Origin: Lutibacter profundi
Lineage (GTDB): Bacteria; Bacteroidota; Bacteroidia; Flavobacteriales; Flavobacteriaceae
Reading direction: 5' to 3'
Assembly: GCF_001543325.1 (NCBI RefSeq)
Contig: NZ_CP013355.1
Span: forward strand, 2,076,001-2,140,000
DNA length: 64,000 nucleotides
Part shown: piece by piece, positions 24,304-34,511 of the stretch
Position numbering within the stretch: the stretch's first letter is position 1
How the letters are laid out: every line of letters starts with the position of its first letter
Made by a program: the position numbers and the translations under genes
The notes under the pieces: model-generated
Database searches by the model: none
The model's input: the letters and a program-made list of their open reading frames with translations, nothing else
What the model was told of the DNA's origin: nothing

Positions 24304-26619
24304 ATGATTTCAAAAAAATACTACCAAGTTATTTCACTTTTAATTATAGTAGCTACAGTTTATTATAGCTTTTACGCATTAATGCCTTCGGGAAATATTG
24401 TGGAAACACCCGCAAAAACAGAGTTTTCAACTTCAAATGCATTAAAACATTTAAAAGAAATTACAAAAAAACCACATTTTACGGGTTCTACCGCTCATGA
24501 GTTTGTGGTAAATTATATTGAAACAGAATTAAAAAAACTAGGGCTAGAGGTTGAAATTCAAGAGCAAATGGCTGTTAATGAAAAATGGAGAGCTGCCGCC
24601 AACACTAAAAATATTATTGCTAGAATTAAAGGTGCTGAAAAAGGAAAAGCACTATTATTACTTTCGCATTATGATGCTAACCCACATTCATCTTTGGGAG
24701 CTAGCGATGCCGGAAGCGGGGTAGTTACTATTTTAGAAGGTATTCGTGCATTTTTGGCAAGTAAAAAACAACCAAAAAATGATATTATTATTTGTATTAC
24801 AGATGCTGAAGAATTAGGATTGCTAGGAGCAAATGCCTTTGTAAACCACCATCCTTGGGCAAAAAATGTAGGTTTAGTGCTAAACTTTGAAGCTCGTGGA
24901 AGTGGAGGTCCAAGTTATATGTTGTTAGAGACAAATGGTGGAAATAAAAAATTAATTGAAGCATTTAGCAATGCTAAAACGCCTTATCCTGTAGCCAACT
25001 CACTAATGTACAGTATCTACAAAATGTTGCCTAACGATACAGATTTAACTGTTTTTAGAGAAGATGGAGATATAAGCGGCTTTAATTTTGCCTTTATTGG
25101 TGATCATTTTGATTACCATACTGCTCAAGATTCCTACGAGCGTTTAGATTTAAACACTTTAAATCATCAAGCTTCATATTTAATGCCTTTACTTAATTTT
25201 TTCGCATATAATTCTGTTGAAAACTTCAATTCAAATGTTGATTATGTGTATTTTAATGTTCCTTATTTTGGATTAATTTTTTATCCATTTTCATTTGTAA
25301 CACCGCTTTTTATAGGTAGCGTTATTTTATTTATATTCCTTGTTTTTATAGGTATTTCAAAAAAAGTATTCACGCTGTCGGGTATTTTTAAAGGCTTTAT
25401 CCCTTTTACTATATCATTAGTAATTTCAGTACTTTTTGCAATTTATGGTTGGAAATTATTATTGGTAATACACCCTCAATACAATGATATTTTACATGGG
25501 TTTACCTATAATGGTTATTATTATATAGCGGTTTTTGTTTCGTTTACACTAGCTATTTGTTTTTGGTTTTATAAAGGGTTTTTTAAAAAAAGAAGCATAC
25601 AAGATTTAATAATTGCTCCATTATTTGTGTGGCTTTTAATCAATGGAGCTGTTGCTTTTTATTTAAAGGGAGCAGGTTTTTTTATCTTGCCAGTACTAAT
25701 TTTATTGGTCATATTAGGTGTTTTAATTTTTAATAAAAAACAGTCTAAAACAATACTGTTTTTTACGGTATTATCAATTCCAATACTTCTAATTTTTTCA
25801 CCGTTGATAAAAATGTTTCCAGTAGGATTAGGGTTGAAAATGCTTGTAATTAGCACCTTTTTTACCGTACTATTATTTGGGGTTTTAATTCCTGTTTTTC
25901 AACAATATAAAAAGCCTAAAAACCTAGCTAACTTATTTTTATTAGTTGGCGTTATGGCATTAATATCAGCTACTGTTTTTTCAAGCTATAGCATAGATAG
26001 AAAGCAACCAAATAGTATTTTATATGTTTTAGATGTAAATAAAAATGAAGCCTATTGGGCAAGTTACAATTCTAAAGTAGATAAATTTACCAAACAATTT
26101 TTAGGAGAACATCCAATAAAAGGAAGTTATGATAAAAACACTACAGCAAGTAAATACAAAACAGGAATTCAATGGTACACAAAAACAGCAATTAAAAATT
26201 TGAAGAAACCTATAATTTCAATAGTTTTAGATACTATAATTGGTAGTGATAGAAAAGTTGGTTTAAGTATTTTATCAAATAGAAATGCAAACAAAGTTGA
26301 AATAATAACAAAAACGCCTATAAAATTCAAATCGTTCAAAGTAAATAATGAATCTTTGAAAAAAAATCTAAAAGAAAAGTATGTTTTTGAAATTACACAA
26401 GGTACCCTAATGAGTTACTATAGAACGAATAAAGATGAAATAATTAAGTTAGAATTTGTAGTTGATAGGTTTCAAAAATTTAATATTGATGTATTAGAAG
26501 CGAAATATGATTTGTTTACAAATTCAGAATTTAAAATAATACCTCGTTCAGAAATAATGATGCCAATGCCTTTTGTTTTGAATGATGCTACAGTTATTAA
26601 AACCAACCTAACTTTTTAA
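24304..26619 (+). CDS. M28 family metallopeptidase with membrane domain
   Basis: A 771-residue protein anchored by an N-terminal transmembrane segment. The M28 domain (residues ~40-310) has the two-zinc set: His in LLSHYDANPHSS, Asp in GASDAGSG, Glu pair in ITDAEELGLLG, Glu in LNFEARGSGG, and His in DYHTAQDSYERLD. After it come about eight hydrophobic segments (~320-560) and a soluble C-terminal domain. This resembles Fxna/ERMP1-type membrane aminopeptidases. It is followed two bases later by the DUF2891 gene, a likely operon. Confidence 0.9.
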   Translation: MISKKYYQVISLLIIVATVYYSFYALMPSGNIVETPAKTEFSTSNALKHLKEITKKPHFTGSTAHEFVVNYIETELKKLGLEVEIQEQMAVNEKWRAAANTKNIIARIKGAEKGKALLLLSHYDANPHSSLGASDAGSGVVTILEGIRAFLASKKQPKNDIIICITDAEELGLLGANAFVNHHPWAKNVGLVLNFEARGSGGPSYMLLETNGGNKKLIEAFSNAKTPYPVANSLMYSIYKMLPNDTDLTVFREDGDISGFNFAFIGDHFDYHTAQDSYERLDLNTLNHQASYLMPLLNFFAYNSVENFNSNVDYVYFNVPYFGLIFYPFSFVTPLFIGSVILFIFLVFIGISKKVFTLSGIFKGFIPFTISLVISVLFAIYGWKLLLVIHPQYNDILHGFTYNGYYYIAVFVSFTLAICFWFYKGFFKKRSIQDLIIAPLFVWLLINGAVAFYLKGAGFFILPVLILLVILGVLIFNKKQSKTILFFTVLSIPILLIFSPLIKMFPVGLGLKMLVISTFFTVLLFGVLIPVFQQYKKPKNLANLFLLVGVMALISATVFSSYSIDRKQPNSILYVLDVNKNEAYWASYNSKVDKFTKQFLGEHPIKGSYDKNTTASKYKTGIQWYTKTAIKNLKKPIISIVLDTIIGSDRKVGLSILSNRNANKVEIITKTPIKFKSFKVNNESLKKNLKEKYVFEITQGTLMSYYRTNKDEIIKLEFVVDRFQKFNIDVLEAKYDLFTNSEFKIIPRSEIMMPMPFVLNDATVIKTNLTF

Positions 26620-26621
26620 AA

Positions 26622-27728
26622 ATGAAGAAATTTATCACCCTAATTGTTACTATTAATTTTATAGTTGCTTGCAAACAAAATACTCCAGTTAAAATAGTGG
26701 CTAAAAAAAGTACAGAAATTAGTTATTCAAAACCAGAATTAAATGAAAAAAGTGCCAATTATTTATATCATTTCGCCTTTGATTGTATTGATCAGGAATA
26801 CCCAAATAAATTGGGGCAAGTTTTGGGAGATGCAACGTATTTAAAAGAACCTTCAGAATTACACCCCGCTTTTTATGGATGTTTTGATTGGCACTCTTCA
26901 GTGCATGGACATTGGACTTTACTTAACATTATAAAGGAATTACCAAATTTTAAGCAACGAGATATTATTTTACAAAAACTACAAAAAAGCATTACTAAAG
27001 AAAACATTTTAAAAGAAGTACAATTTTTTGATGATAATTACAATAAAAATTTTGAAAGAACTTATGGTTGGGCCTGGCTTTTGAAAGTTGCTGAAACGTT
27101 GAAAGATTGGAATACAGAAGAAGCAAAAGAGATGTATGAAAATTTAAAACCTTTAGTAAATCTTGTTGAAGAAAAATATATAGCGTTTTTACCAAAATTA
27201 AAGTACCCTATAAGAGTAGGAGAACATCCTAATACCGCTTTTGGAATGTCATTTGCATTAGATTATGCTAAAAAATATTCGCCAAAATTAGAAAAAATAA
27301 TTATTGAGAAAGCAACAGCCTATTATATGAATGATAAAGGATGTCCAATTAACTGGGAACCAGGCGGATTTGATTTTTTATCTCCTTGTTTACAAGAAGC
27401 CTCATTAATGTTGAAAGTTTTACCCATTGAAGATTATATTGTTTGGCTTGACGCTTTTTTGCCAAATTTCAGAAATAATCCTTCACAGTATTTAAGAGTG
27501 GCTCAAGTAACTGATAGATCAGACGGTAAATTAGCACATTTAGATGGATTAAATTTTAGTAGAGCTTGGTGTTTATATGAAATGGGGTTTGTTTTAAAAA
27601 ATAAAAAAATGATAAATTTGGCCAATAAGCACTTTAGTTATAGTTATAATAAAATGGATTCAGGTGAGTATGCAGGTGCTCATTGGTTAGCTTCTTTTGC
27701 CTTATATGCTGTACTTAAAAGTAATTAA
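26622..27728 (+). CDS. DUF2891 family lipoprotein
   Basis: A 368-residue protein with a lipoprotein signal (MKKFITLIVTINFIVAC). DUF2891 motifs include ELHPAFYGCFDWHSSVHGHWTL, RTYGWAWLLK, GEHPNTAFGMSFALDYA and INWEPGGFDFLSPCLQEA. The fold is an alpha/alpha toroid, consistent with a glycan-active enzyme, but the activity is not established. Its end overlaps the convergent pyruvate kinase end by four bases. Confidence 0.92.
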   Translation: MKKFITLIVTINFIVACKQNTPVKIVAKKSTEISYSKPELNEKSANYLYHFAFDCIDQEYPNKLGQVLGDATYLKEPSELHPAFYGCFDWHSSVHGHWTLLNIIKELPNFKQRDIILQKLQKSITKENILKEVQFFDDNYNKNFERTYGWAWLLKVAETLKDWNTEEAKEMYENLKPLVNLVEEKYIAFLPKLKYPIRVGEHPNTAFGMSFALDYAKKYSPKLEKIIIEKATAYYMNDKGCPINWEPGGFDFLSPCLQEASLMLKVLPIEDYIVWLDAFLPNFRNNPSQYLRVAQVTDRSDGKLAHLDGLNFSRAWCLYEMGFVLKNKKMINLANKHFSYSYNKMDSGEYAGAHWLASFALYAVLKSN

Positions 27729-29161
27729 TCTTTTTTAAATTGAGTAATACGCAACGTGTTTGCCATACCTCTTTCCTTAACAGGCATAGATGTAATATTA
27801 ATAGCAAAATCACCTTCATTCAAATAACCTCTTTGATTGGCAATGGTATTAATGTCTTTAATTGTTTGATCCGTACTTACAAATTTATCATAATAAATAC
27901 CTTTTACGCCCCATAATAAATTTAACATTGCTAATATTCTTCTATTTGATGAAAACACCAAAATATTAGATGTTGGCCTCCAAGAAGAAATGTGAAATGC
28001 CGTGTAACCAGAGTCTGTTAATGTTGTAATTACTTCAGCATTAATTGAAGTTGCCATAAGTGCGGCTTGATGACAAATTGTTTTTGAAATAAACCGTTCA
28101 TTAACACATTGTACATATTCATCAGGTATTGAAATTAATGGAGAATTTTCAACATTTTCAATAATTCTACGCATTTGCTTAATTACAGCAATAGGAAATT
28201 CGCCAACAGATGTTTCTCCTGAAAGCATTACGGCATCGGCACCATCCATTATTGAATTTGCAACATCATTAACTTCAGCTCTTGTTGGAACTTGATTATC
28301 AATCATAGTTTCCATCATTTGTGTAGCAATAATAACAGGTATATTTGCTTTCTTAGCTTTTAATACCAATCTTTTTTGAATAAGAGGCACTTGTTCCATA
28401 GGTACTTCAACACCTAAATCTCCACGGGCTACCATTAAAGCGTCACAATAAGCGGTAAGCTTATTAATATTTGCAACTGCCTCAGGTTTTTCAATTTTAG
28501 CAATTACAGGAATTTTATATGGAGAATTTTCTTTTATTAATGTATTCAATTCAATTAAATCTTCAGGTGTTCTAACAAAGGATAAAGCAATCCAATCTAC
28601 TTCCATTTTAATTGCAAATAAAGCATCTTCAATGTCTTTTTCGGTTAAAGCAGGCAATGATATTTTTGTATTAGGAAGATTTACGCCTTTTTTAGATTTT
28701 AATTTACCGCCACGTAAAACTTTTGTGGTTACTTTTGTGTCTCGATCAGTTGCCGTAACTTCAAACAATAATTTACCATCATCAACCAAAATATGTTCAC
28801 CAACCTTTACATCTTTCGGGAAGTTTTGATAGGTCATATAAGCTTCTTCAGAAGTGCCTTCACATTTTTTTGTAGTGAATGTAAATGTATCTCCTTCTTT
28901 TAATTTCACTTTCTCCCCCATAACTCCAACGCGTAATTTTGGACCTTGTAAATCGGCTAAAATGGCGACATGAAAATTAAGACGTTTATTAATATCTCTA
29001 ATTATTTTAATTTTTTCTTTAACATCTTCATAATCGGCATGTGAAAAATTTACTCTAAATACATTTACACCAGCTTCTATCATTTTTTTAATAATTTCTT
29101 TGGTGCTGCAAGCGGGTCCAAGAGTTGCTACAATTTTTGTGCGTTTTCTATTTTTTAACAT
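27725..29161 (-). CDS. pyk: Pyruvate kinase
   Basis: A 478-residue glycolytic enzyme making pyruvate and ATP from PEP and ADP. It starts RTKIVATLGPACSTKE, with the active-site region VNFSHADYE, VIAKIEKPEAVANI (Lys of the signature), MVARGDLGVEVP, ATQMMETMID and MLSGETSVGEFP. The length is that of the standard enzyme. It is the last gene of the acpP-fabF-rnc-IPExxxVDY-pyk run on the minus strand, two bases after its neighbour. Confidence 0.97.
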   Translation of the reverse strand: MLKNRKRTKIVATLGPACSTKEIIKKMIEAGVNVFRVNFSHADYEDVKEKIKIIRDINKRLNFHVAILADLQGPKLRVGVMGEKVKLKEGDTFTFTTKKCEGTSEEAYMTYQNFPKDVKVGEHILVDDGKLLFEVTATDRDTKVTTKVLRGGKLKSKKGVNLPNTKISLPALTEKDIEDALFAIKMEVDWIALSFVRTPEDLIELNTLIKENSPYKIPVIAKIEKPEAVANINKLTAYCDALMVARGDLGVEVPMEQVPLIQKRLVLKAKKANIPVIIATQMMETMIDNQVPTRAEVNDVANSIMDGADAVMLSGETSVGEFPIAVIKQMRRIIENVENSPLISIPDEYVQCVNERFISKTICHQAALMATSINAEVITTLTDSGYTAFHISSWRPTSNILVFSSNRRILAMLNLLWGVKGIYYDKFVSTDQTIKDINTIANQRGYLNEGDFAINITSMPVKERGMANTLRITQFKKD

Positions 29162-29163
29162 AA

Positions 29164-29619
29164 TTAGAATATTAGGTGATTTTTAGATTTTAGTGTATTA
29201 GGGTCTATGGCGTATGCAGTAATTATTTGATTAATATTATTTAATTTGTCAACCAATTTTTTAACAAAATTTGATTGATTACATCCTTTAATTTTTAGAA
29301 AGTAATCTATTTTCTTTTTTTCGGGTATTAAATAAGAAATTGTACTATAATCACCTTCAAATAATCCTTCATTTTTAGTTTTAACTACTTGTATGTATTT
29401 ATTATTTATTAAATAATAACTCATAAAATTATTTTCATCATTAAATTCAAATAAAGGAAATTGAGCATCGGAATTTTTAAAATCTAAATGATGTTTATAG
29501 TGAATTAGCTTAGTTTCTAAATGTTTATTTAATAGATATGCCAATCTGTAATCTTCTTCAGTTGAATGAATTCCAATTAGTAAATAATCGTCCTCTAAAT
29601 CAAGTGTTAATAATTGCAT
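29164..29619 (-). CDS. IPExxxVDY family protein
   Basis: A 151-residue protein carrying the family signature as IPEKKKIDYFLKIKG near residues 95-110. This family is found almost only in Bacteroidota and sits between rnc and pyk as here; its role is unknown. There is no signal peptide, so it is probably cytosolic. Confidence 0.9.
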   Translation of the reverse strand: MQLLTLDLEDDYLLIGIHSTEEDYRLAYLLNKHLETKLIHYKHHLDFKNSDAQFPLFEFNDENNFMSYYLINNKYIQVVKTKNEGLFEGDYSTISYLIPEKKKIDYFLKIKGCNQSNFVKKLVDKLNNINQIITAYAIDPNTLKSKNHLIF

Positions 29620-29705
29620 ACAAAAATTGTATAATTGGTTTGGTAAAAATACTATTGTTTAATAACAGTAACTAATAATTTTGCGAAATCGTATTCGCAT
29701 CTGGT

Positions 29706-30446
29706 TTATGGGTTCGAAATTTCGTTTTGGAATGCAAAATAAGCTCTTTTTGAAGCAATTTCTTCAGCTTTTTTCTTCGAAGTTGCTCTGCCTTTAGCAA
29801 TTACTTTACCATTTAAAATTAGTTTAACACTAAAATGTTTTATTGAATCATTACCCGTATCTTCATAAACATCGTATAAAAAAGTTGTTTTTTGTTTTTG
29901 ACACCATTCAATAAATAAACTTTTATAGCTGGTTATTTTACCTTCTAATTTTGGTACATCAACATAAGGTGCAATAACCCTTTTATAGATAAACTTTTCA
30001 CAATAGTTATACCCTTTATCTAAATATATGGCTCCAACCAAAGCTTCAAAAACATTTCCATGTATATTATCTCCAAATTTTGATCTTGAAATATTACTTC
30101 TAACAAAATGTAATAAGCCTAAATCTCTACCAAGTTCATTTAAATGCTCTCTACTTACAATTTTAGAACGCATTTGAGTTAAATAACCTTCGTCTCCCGT
30201 AGGAACTTCTTGAAATAAATGTGCAGCAATTATAGCACTTAACATAGCATCTCCTAAAAACTCTAATCGCTCATAGTTAATTGTTAAGCCAGTTTCTTTA
30301 TCTATTTCCTTTATAGATCTATGAATGAAAGCTTTTTGATAATACTGTAATTTTTTTGGAGTAAAGCCTAATAATCTTTTTAGCTCAATATAAAAAATCT
30401 CCTCTTTTTTTGAGCGAGGTTTTATTATTTTACGAATGAAGTTCAT
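29706..30446 (-). CDS. rnc: Ribonuclease III
   Basis: A 246-residue endonuclease that cleaves double-stranded RNA. The RNase III signature NYERLEFLGDAML is at residues 57-69, a second catalytic cluster is in GNVFEALVGAIYLDKG, and the C-terminal dsRNA-binding domain has SYKSLFIEWCQKQ and KGRATSKKKAEEIASKRA. Transcribed behind fabF with a 12-base gap. Confidence 0.96.
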   Translation of the reverse strand: MNFIRKIIKPRSKKEEIFYIELKRLLGFTPKKLQYYQKAFIHRSIKEIDKETGLTINYERLEFLGDAMLSAIIAAHLFQEVPTGDEGYLTQMRSKIVSREHLNELGRDLGLLHFVRSNISRSKFGDNIHGNVFEALVGAIYLDKGYNYCEKFIYKRVIAPYVDVPKLEGKITSYKSLFIEWCQKQKTTFLYDVYEDTGNDSIKHFSVKLILNGKVIAKGRATSKKKAEEIASKRAYFAFQNEISNP

Positions 30447-30458
30447 TCAAATTTGTTA

Positions 30459-31709
30459 TTAATCAAGTTTTTTAAGAAGTACACAAGCATTGTGCCCTCC
30501 AAATCCAAAGGTATTACTCATTGCAACTTTTACATTTCGTTTTTGAGCTTTGTTAAATGTAAAGTTTAATTTACTGTCAATTTGATCATCATCAGTAAAA
30601 TGATTTATTGTAGGAGGTACAATACCATATTTCATTGCTAATATAGAAGCAATAGCTTCAATGGCTCCAGCAGCACCTAATAAGTGTCCGGTCATTGACT
30701 TGGTTGAGTTTAGATTAAGCTTGTATGCGTGTTCTCCAAACACTTCTAAAATTGCTTTAGATTCAGCAATGTCTCCTAATGGTGTTGCGGTACCATGCAT
30801 GTTTATAGCATCTACATCCTCAGGTTTTAAACCAGCATCTTTTAAACAGTTTTTCATCACTAATTTAGCTCCTAATCCTTCGGGATGTGGTGCAGTAATG
30901 TGATAAGCATCAGCTGATAATCCTCCTCCAGCTACTTCAGCATAAATTTTTGCACCTCTTGCTTTGGCGTGTTCATATTCTTCAAGAATTAGTGTGCCTG
31001 CTCCTTCACCAGAGACAAAGCCATCTCTGTCTTTATCAAAGGGTCTTGATGCAGTTGCTGGATCATCGTTTCTTGTAGAAAGTGCTTGTAGCGCATTAAA
31101 TCCACCCATTCCTGCAATGGTTATAGTAGCTTCAGAACCTCCAGACACCATGATATCTGCATATCCTAATCGGATATAATTTAAAGCATCAATAATTGAA
31201 TTTGAAGAAGATGCACATGCTGATACTGTTGCAAAGTTTGGTCCTCTAAACCCATATTTAATGGAAATTTGACCCGGTGCAATATCAGCAATCATTTTTG
31301 GAATAAAGAAAGGATTAAATCTAGGAGTTCCATCACCAGCAGAAAAATTTAAAACTTCATTTTGAAAAGTTTCTAAACCGCCAATTCCTGCTCCCCAAAT
31401 AACGCCAACCCTATCTTTGTCAATTTTTTCTAAATCTAATTGTGAATCGTTAATGGCTTCTTCAGTAGCTACCATAGCATACTGCGTAAATCTATCCATT
31501 TTACGAGCTTCTTTTCGGTTCATAAAATTTGTAACCTCAAAGTTTTTTAATTCACAGGCAAAACGAGTTTTGAACTTGGTAGCATCAAAGTGTGTAATTG
31601 GAGCAGCCCCGCTAACACCATTAACAAGGCCGTTCCAATATTGTTCAATGTTATTCCCTATTGGTGTTAAAGCACCAAGTCCAGTTACTACTACTCGTCT
31701 TATTTCCAT
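30459..31709 (-). CDS. fabF: Beta-ketoacyl-ACP synthase II
   Basis: A 416-residue condensing enzyme of type II fatty acid synthesis. The catalytic triad is Cys165 in VSACASSSN, His in NMHGTATPLGD and His in MTGHLLGAAGA. It begins RRVVVTGLGALTPIGNN and ends with the family signature GFGGHNACVLLKK. It lies seven bases after acpP, its acyl carrier. Confidence 0.97.
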   Translation of the reverse strand: MEIRRVVVTGLGALTPIGNNIEQYWNGLVNGVSGAAPITHFDATKFKTRFACELKNFEVTNFMNRKEARKMDRFTQYAMVATEEAINDSQLDLEKIDKDRVGVIWGAGIGGLETFQNEVLNFSAGDGTPRFNPFFIPKMIADIAPGQISIKYGFRGPNFATVSACASSSNSIIDALNYIRLGYADIMVSGGSEATITIAGMGGFNALQALSTRNDDPATASRPFDKDRDGFVSGEGAGTLILEEYEHAKARGAKIYAEVAGGGLSADAYHITAPHPEGLGAKLVMKNCLKDAGLKPEDVDAINMHGTATPLGDIAESKAILEVFGEHAYKLNLNSTKSMTGHLLGAAGAIEAIASILAMKYGIVPPTINHFTDDDQIDSKLNFTFNKAQKRNVKVAMSNTFGFGGHNACVLLKKLD

Positions 31710-31716
31710 ATAAGAA

Positions 31717-31953
31717 TTACTTTTTAGCTTCTTCTATATAGCTAATTGCTTGACCAACAGTTCCAATATTCTCTGCTTGATCATCCGGAATTTGAATATC
31801 AAATTCTTTTTCGAATTCCATAATTAACTCAACAGTATCAAGTGAATCTGCTCCTAAATCGTTAGTGAAGCTTGCTTCTGTTGTTACTTCATTTTCGTCA
31901 ACGCCTAATTTATCTACGATAATGGCTTTAACTCTTGATGCAATGTCTGACAT
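31717..31953 (-). CDS. acpP: Acyl carrier protein
   Basis: A 78-residue acidic protein. The phosphopantetheine attachment site is Ser37 in [16 protein letters not shown]. Normal length and first gene of the lipid/RNA operon running to pyk. Confidence 0.98.
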   Translation of the reverse strand: MSDIASRVKAIIVDKLGVDENEVTTEASFTNDLGADSLDTVELIMEFEKEFDIQIPDDQAENIGTVGQAISYIEEAKK

Positions 31954-31982
31954 AATTTTTATTTTTTAATTTAATTACTGGG

Positions 31983-31990
31983 CAAAAATA
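31983..31990 (-). promoter_or_regulatory. -7 box TATTTTTG before acpP
   Basis: Minus-strand TATTTTTG (31990-31983), 29 bases upstream of the acpP ATG, fits TAnnTTTG; no clear -33 TTG. Confidence 0.4.
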
Positions 31991-32134
31991 TAAAACTTTA
32001 TTGAAATGAAAATATTTTACTTCATAAAAGATAATTAATGTTTTCTAAAAATATAGAAAGTTTTTTTATTTAACCAGTAAAAGTTGTTATATATTTATTT
32101 TATTTGTGTAAAACATAAATTAATTCTTAAATAA

Positions 32135-32707
32135 ATGAAGCGTATTGCAATACTGGCTTCTGGCACAGGTACAAATGCTGAGAATATCATAAAATATTTT
32201 AAAAACAACAGTTTAATTTCTGTTGTTCAAGTACTATCTAACAATAAAGAAGCTGATGTTTTAAAAAAAGCAAAACGCTTAGGTATACCAAGTAGATATT
32301 TTGATAAAAATTCTCTATTTAACACGAATGAAATACTCACTATTTTAAAAGAGCAAGCAGATTATATAATTTTAGCTGGGTTTTTATGGAAAATACCGCT
32401 TAAAATTATTGAGCTATTTCCTAATAAGATACTAAATATTCATCCGGCACTATTGCCAAAATATGGAGGAAAGGGAATGTATGGTATGCATGTACACAAT
32501 GCTGTTGTAGAAAATAGAGAAAAAGAAACAGGAATAACTATTCACTTTGTGAATGAAAATTATGACGAAGGAGCTATTATTTTCCAAAAAAGTGTTGAAG
32601 TTTTAGTTTGTGATACCGCTGAAGATGTTGCCAAAAAAATACATGTTTTAGAGCAAGAAAATTTTCCAAAAATTATTGAAAAAGTTATTTTAGAAAATGA
32701 AAAATAA
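32135..32707 (+). CDS. purN: Phosphoribosylglycinamide formyltransferase
   Basis: A 190-residue GAR transformylase of purine synthesis using 10-formyl-THF. It has KRIAILASGTGTNAENII for phosphate binding and the catalytic Asn/His in ILNIHPALLPKYGGKGMYG, with the Asp in VNENYDEGAIIFQ. Divergent from acpP. Its end overlaps rnhA by 11 bases. Confidence 0.97.
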   Translation: MKRIAILASGTGTNAENIIKYFKNNSLISVVQVLSNNKEADVLKKAKRLGIPSRYFDKNSLFNTNEILTILKEQADYIILAGFLWKIPLKIIELFPNKILNIHPALLPKYGGKGMYGMHVHNAVVENREKETGITIHFVNENYDEGAIIFQKSVEVLVCDTAEDVAKKIHVLEQENFPKIIEKVILENEK

Positions 32708-33182
32708 AAATCAAGTACATATTTATACGGATGGTGCTTGCAGTGGAAACCCAGGACCCGGAGGTTACGGTATTGTTATGGAGTGGGTAGGAAAGCCTTA
32801 TAAAAAAGAATTTTCTGAAGGATATAAGAAAACAACCAATAATCGTATGGAATTGTTGGCAGTAATTGTTGCTTTAGAAAAAATAAAAACAACAGATGTT
32901 GAAATCACGGTATTTTCAGATTCTAAATACGTTGTTGATGCTGTTGAAAAAAAATGGCTCTTAGGGTGGCAAAAAAAAAGATTTAAGGATGTTAAAAATC
33001 CAGATTTATGGAAGCGTTTTTTAAAAATTTACAATCCAAGAAACACTAAATTTATTTGGATAAAAGGACATAATAATCACCCCCAAAATGAACGGTGTGA
33101 TGTGTTAGCTGTTCAAGCTTCAAAAAAAGAAAACTTATTAGAAGACACAGGTTATATTAAAAAGGAAGATTTACTTTTTTAA
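32697..33182 (+). CDS. rnhA: Ribonuclease HI
   Basis: A 161-residue enzyme that degrades RNA in RNA-DNA hybrids. Catalytic residues: Asp12 in YTDGACSGNPGPGG, Glu52 in NNRMELLAV, Asp75 in FSDSKYVVDAV, and the His and Asp in GHNNHPQNERCDVLA. The start overlaps the end of purN, indicating coupling. Confidence 0.97.
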   Translation: MKNKNQVHIYTDGACSGNPGPGGYGIVMEWVGKPYKKEFSEGYKKTTNNRMELLAVIVALEKIKTTDVEITVFSDSKYVVDAVEKKWLLGWQKKRFKDVKNPDLWKRFLKIYNPRNTKFIWIKGHNNHPQNERCDVLAVQASKKENLLEDTGYIKKEDLLF

Positions 33183-33202
33183 AAAAGAATTTATTTTTCC
33201 AA

Positions 33203-34417
33203 TTAAGAAAGCATTGTTTTAGCCTTAATAATTGCTTCATACAATAAATCAATTTCCTCAAAAGTGTTGTAAAAAGCAAAGGAAGCTCTAACGGTTCCAG
33301 GAATTTTATAAAAGTCCATAATAGGTTGTGCACAATGGTGGCCAGTTCTAACAGCAATTCCCAATTTGTCAATAATTACTCCTATATCATACGGGTGAAT
33401 TCCTTCAATATTAAATGAAATAACAGCCGTTTTTGTTTTTGAAGTACCATAAATTTTTAGTCCTTCTATTTGAAGTAATTTTTTTGTAGCGTATTGAAGC
33501 AACTCATCTTCATAAGCTGCAATGTTATCGAAACCTAAATTATTTATATAGTCAATGGCGGTTCCAAATGCAATTACACCTGCGATATTTGGTGTTCCTG
33601 CTTCAAATTTATAAGGTAAATCTGCGTAAGTTGTTTTTTCAAAAGTAACTTGTTTAATCATTTCACCTCCACCTTGGTATGGCGGTAATTTATGAAGCCA
33701 TTTCTCTTTCCCGTACAATATTCCAACACCTGTAGGGCCACACATTTTATGTGCCGAAGCAACATAGAAATCAACATCCAACGCCTGAACATCTGTTTTA
33801 ATATGGGCAGAACTTTGTGCTCCATCAATTAAAACTGCAGCACCAATATGATGTGCTTTATCAATAATTTTTTTAATAGGATTTATAGTTCCCAAAGCAT
33901 TTGAAACGTGATTTACAAATACTAGTTTTGTTTTTTCAGAGAGTAATTTTTCATAGATATCTAGCTGTAATTCTCCTTCTTCATTCATAGGAATTACTTT
34001 TAAAATTGCACCCGTTCGTTCGCATAACATTTGCCAAGGAACTATGTTTGAATGGTGCTCTAAGGCTGAGACTATAATTTCATCTCCTTTCTTTAATAAT
34101 GAAGTAAAACCAGTAGCAACAATATTTATACTGTGTGTTGTTCCTGCGGTTAAAATAATTTCATAGTTTTTTTTAGCATTAAAATGTTTTTGCAGTTTAA
34201 CACGTGCTTCTTCAAAGGCATTTGTTGCTTTTTGACTAAGTGTGTGCACTCCTCTATGAATATTTGCGTTAAAAGTAGTGTAATAGTTAACAATACTATC
34301 AATTACAATTTGTGGTTTTTGGCTTGTAGCGGCATTATCAAAATATACCAATGGTTTACCATTCACTTTTTGTTTTAGTATGGGAAACTCAGTTCTAATT
34401 TTTTGGATATCTATCAT
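33203..34417 (-). CDS. sufS: SufS-type cysteine desulfurase
   Basis: A 404-residue PLP enzyme that releases sulfur from cysteine for Fe-S cluster assembly. The PLP lysine is Lys224 in SAHKMCGPTG, the active Cys is 362 in RTGHHCAQP (group II, SufS-like), with LEHHSNIVPWQ upstream. It is about 19 kb from the sufDCBA cluster at 53.4-57.4 kb, so it is encoded separately here. It converges with rnhA. Confidence 0.96.
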   Translation of the reverse strand: MIDIQKIRTEFPILKQKVNGKPLVYFDNAATSQKPQIVIDSIVNYYTTFNANIHRGVHTLSQKATNAFEEARVKLQKHFNAKKNYEIILTAGTTHSINIVATGFTSLLKKGDEIIVSALEHHSNIVPWQMLCERTGAILKVIPMNEEGELQLDIYEKLLSEKTKLVFVNHVSNALGTINPIKKIIDKAHHIGAAVLIDGAQSSAHIKTDVQALDVDFYVASAHKMCGPTGVGILYGKEKWLHKLPPYQGGGEMIKQVTFEKTTYADLPYKFEAGTPNIAGVIAFGTAIDYINNLGFDNIAAYEDELLQYATKKLLQIEGLKIYGTSKTKTAVISFNIEGIHPYDIGVIIDKLGIAVRTGHHCAQPIMDFYKIPGTVRASFAFYNTFEEIDLLYEAIIKAKTMLS

Positions 34418-34511
34418 TTTCTTTTTTTAGAATCATTCTAAATGCGAAATTACAAAATAAGAGTTTGTTTAAGAACAATAAAGGGTAATATTAATATAAG
34501 GGGGTGTATAT

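Noticed and set aside
30661-31713. Several plus-strand frames opposite fabF
   Set aside because: All are antisense to a conserved gene and rich in Ser/Pro/Ala typical of reverse-complement frames.
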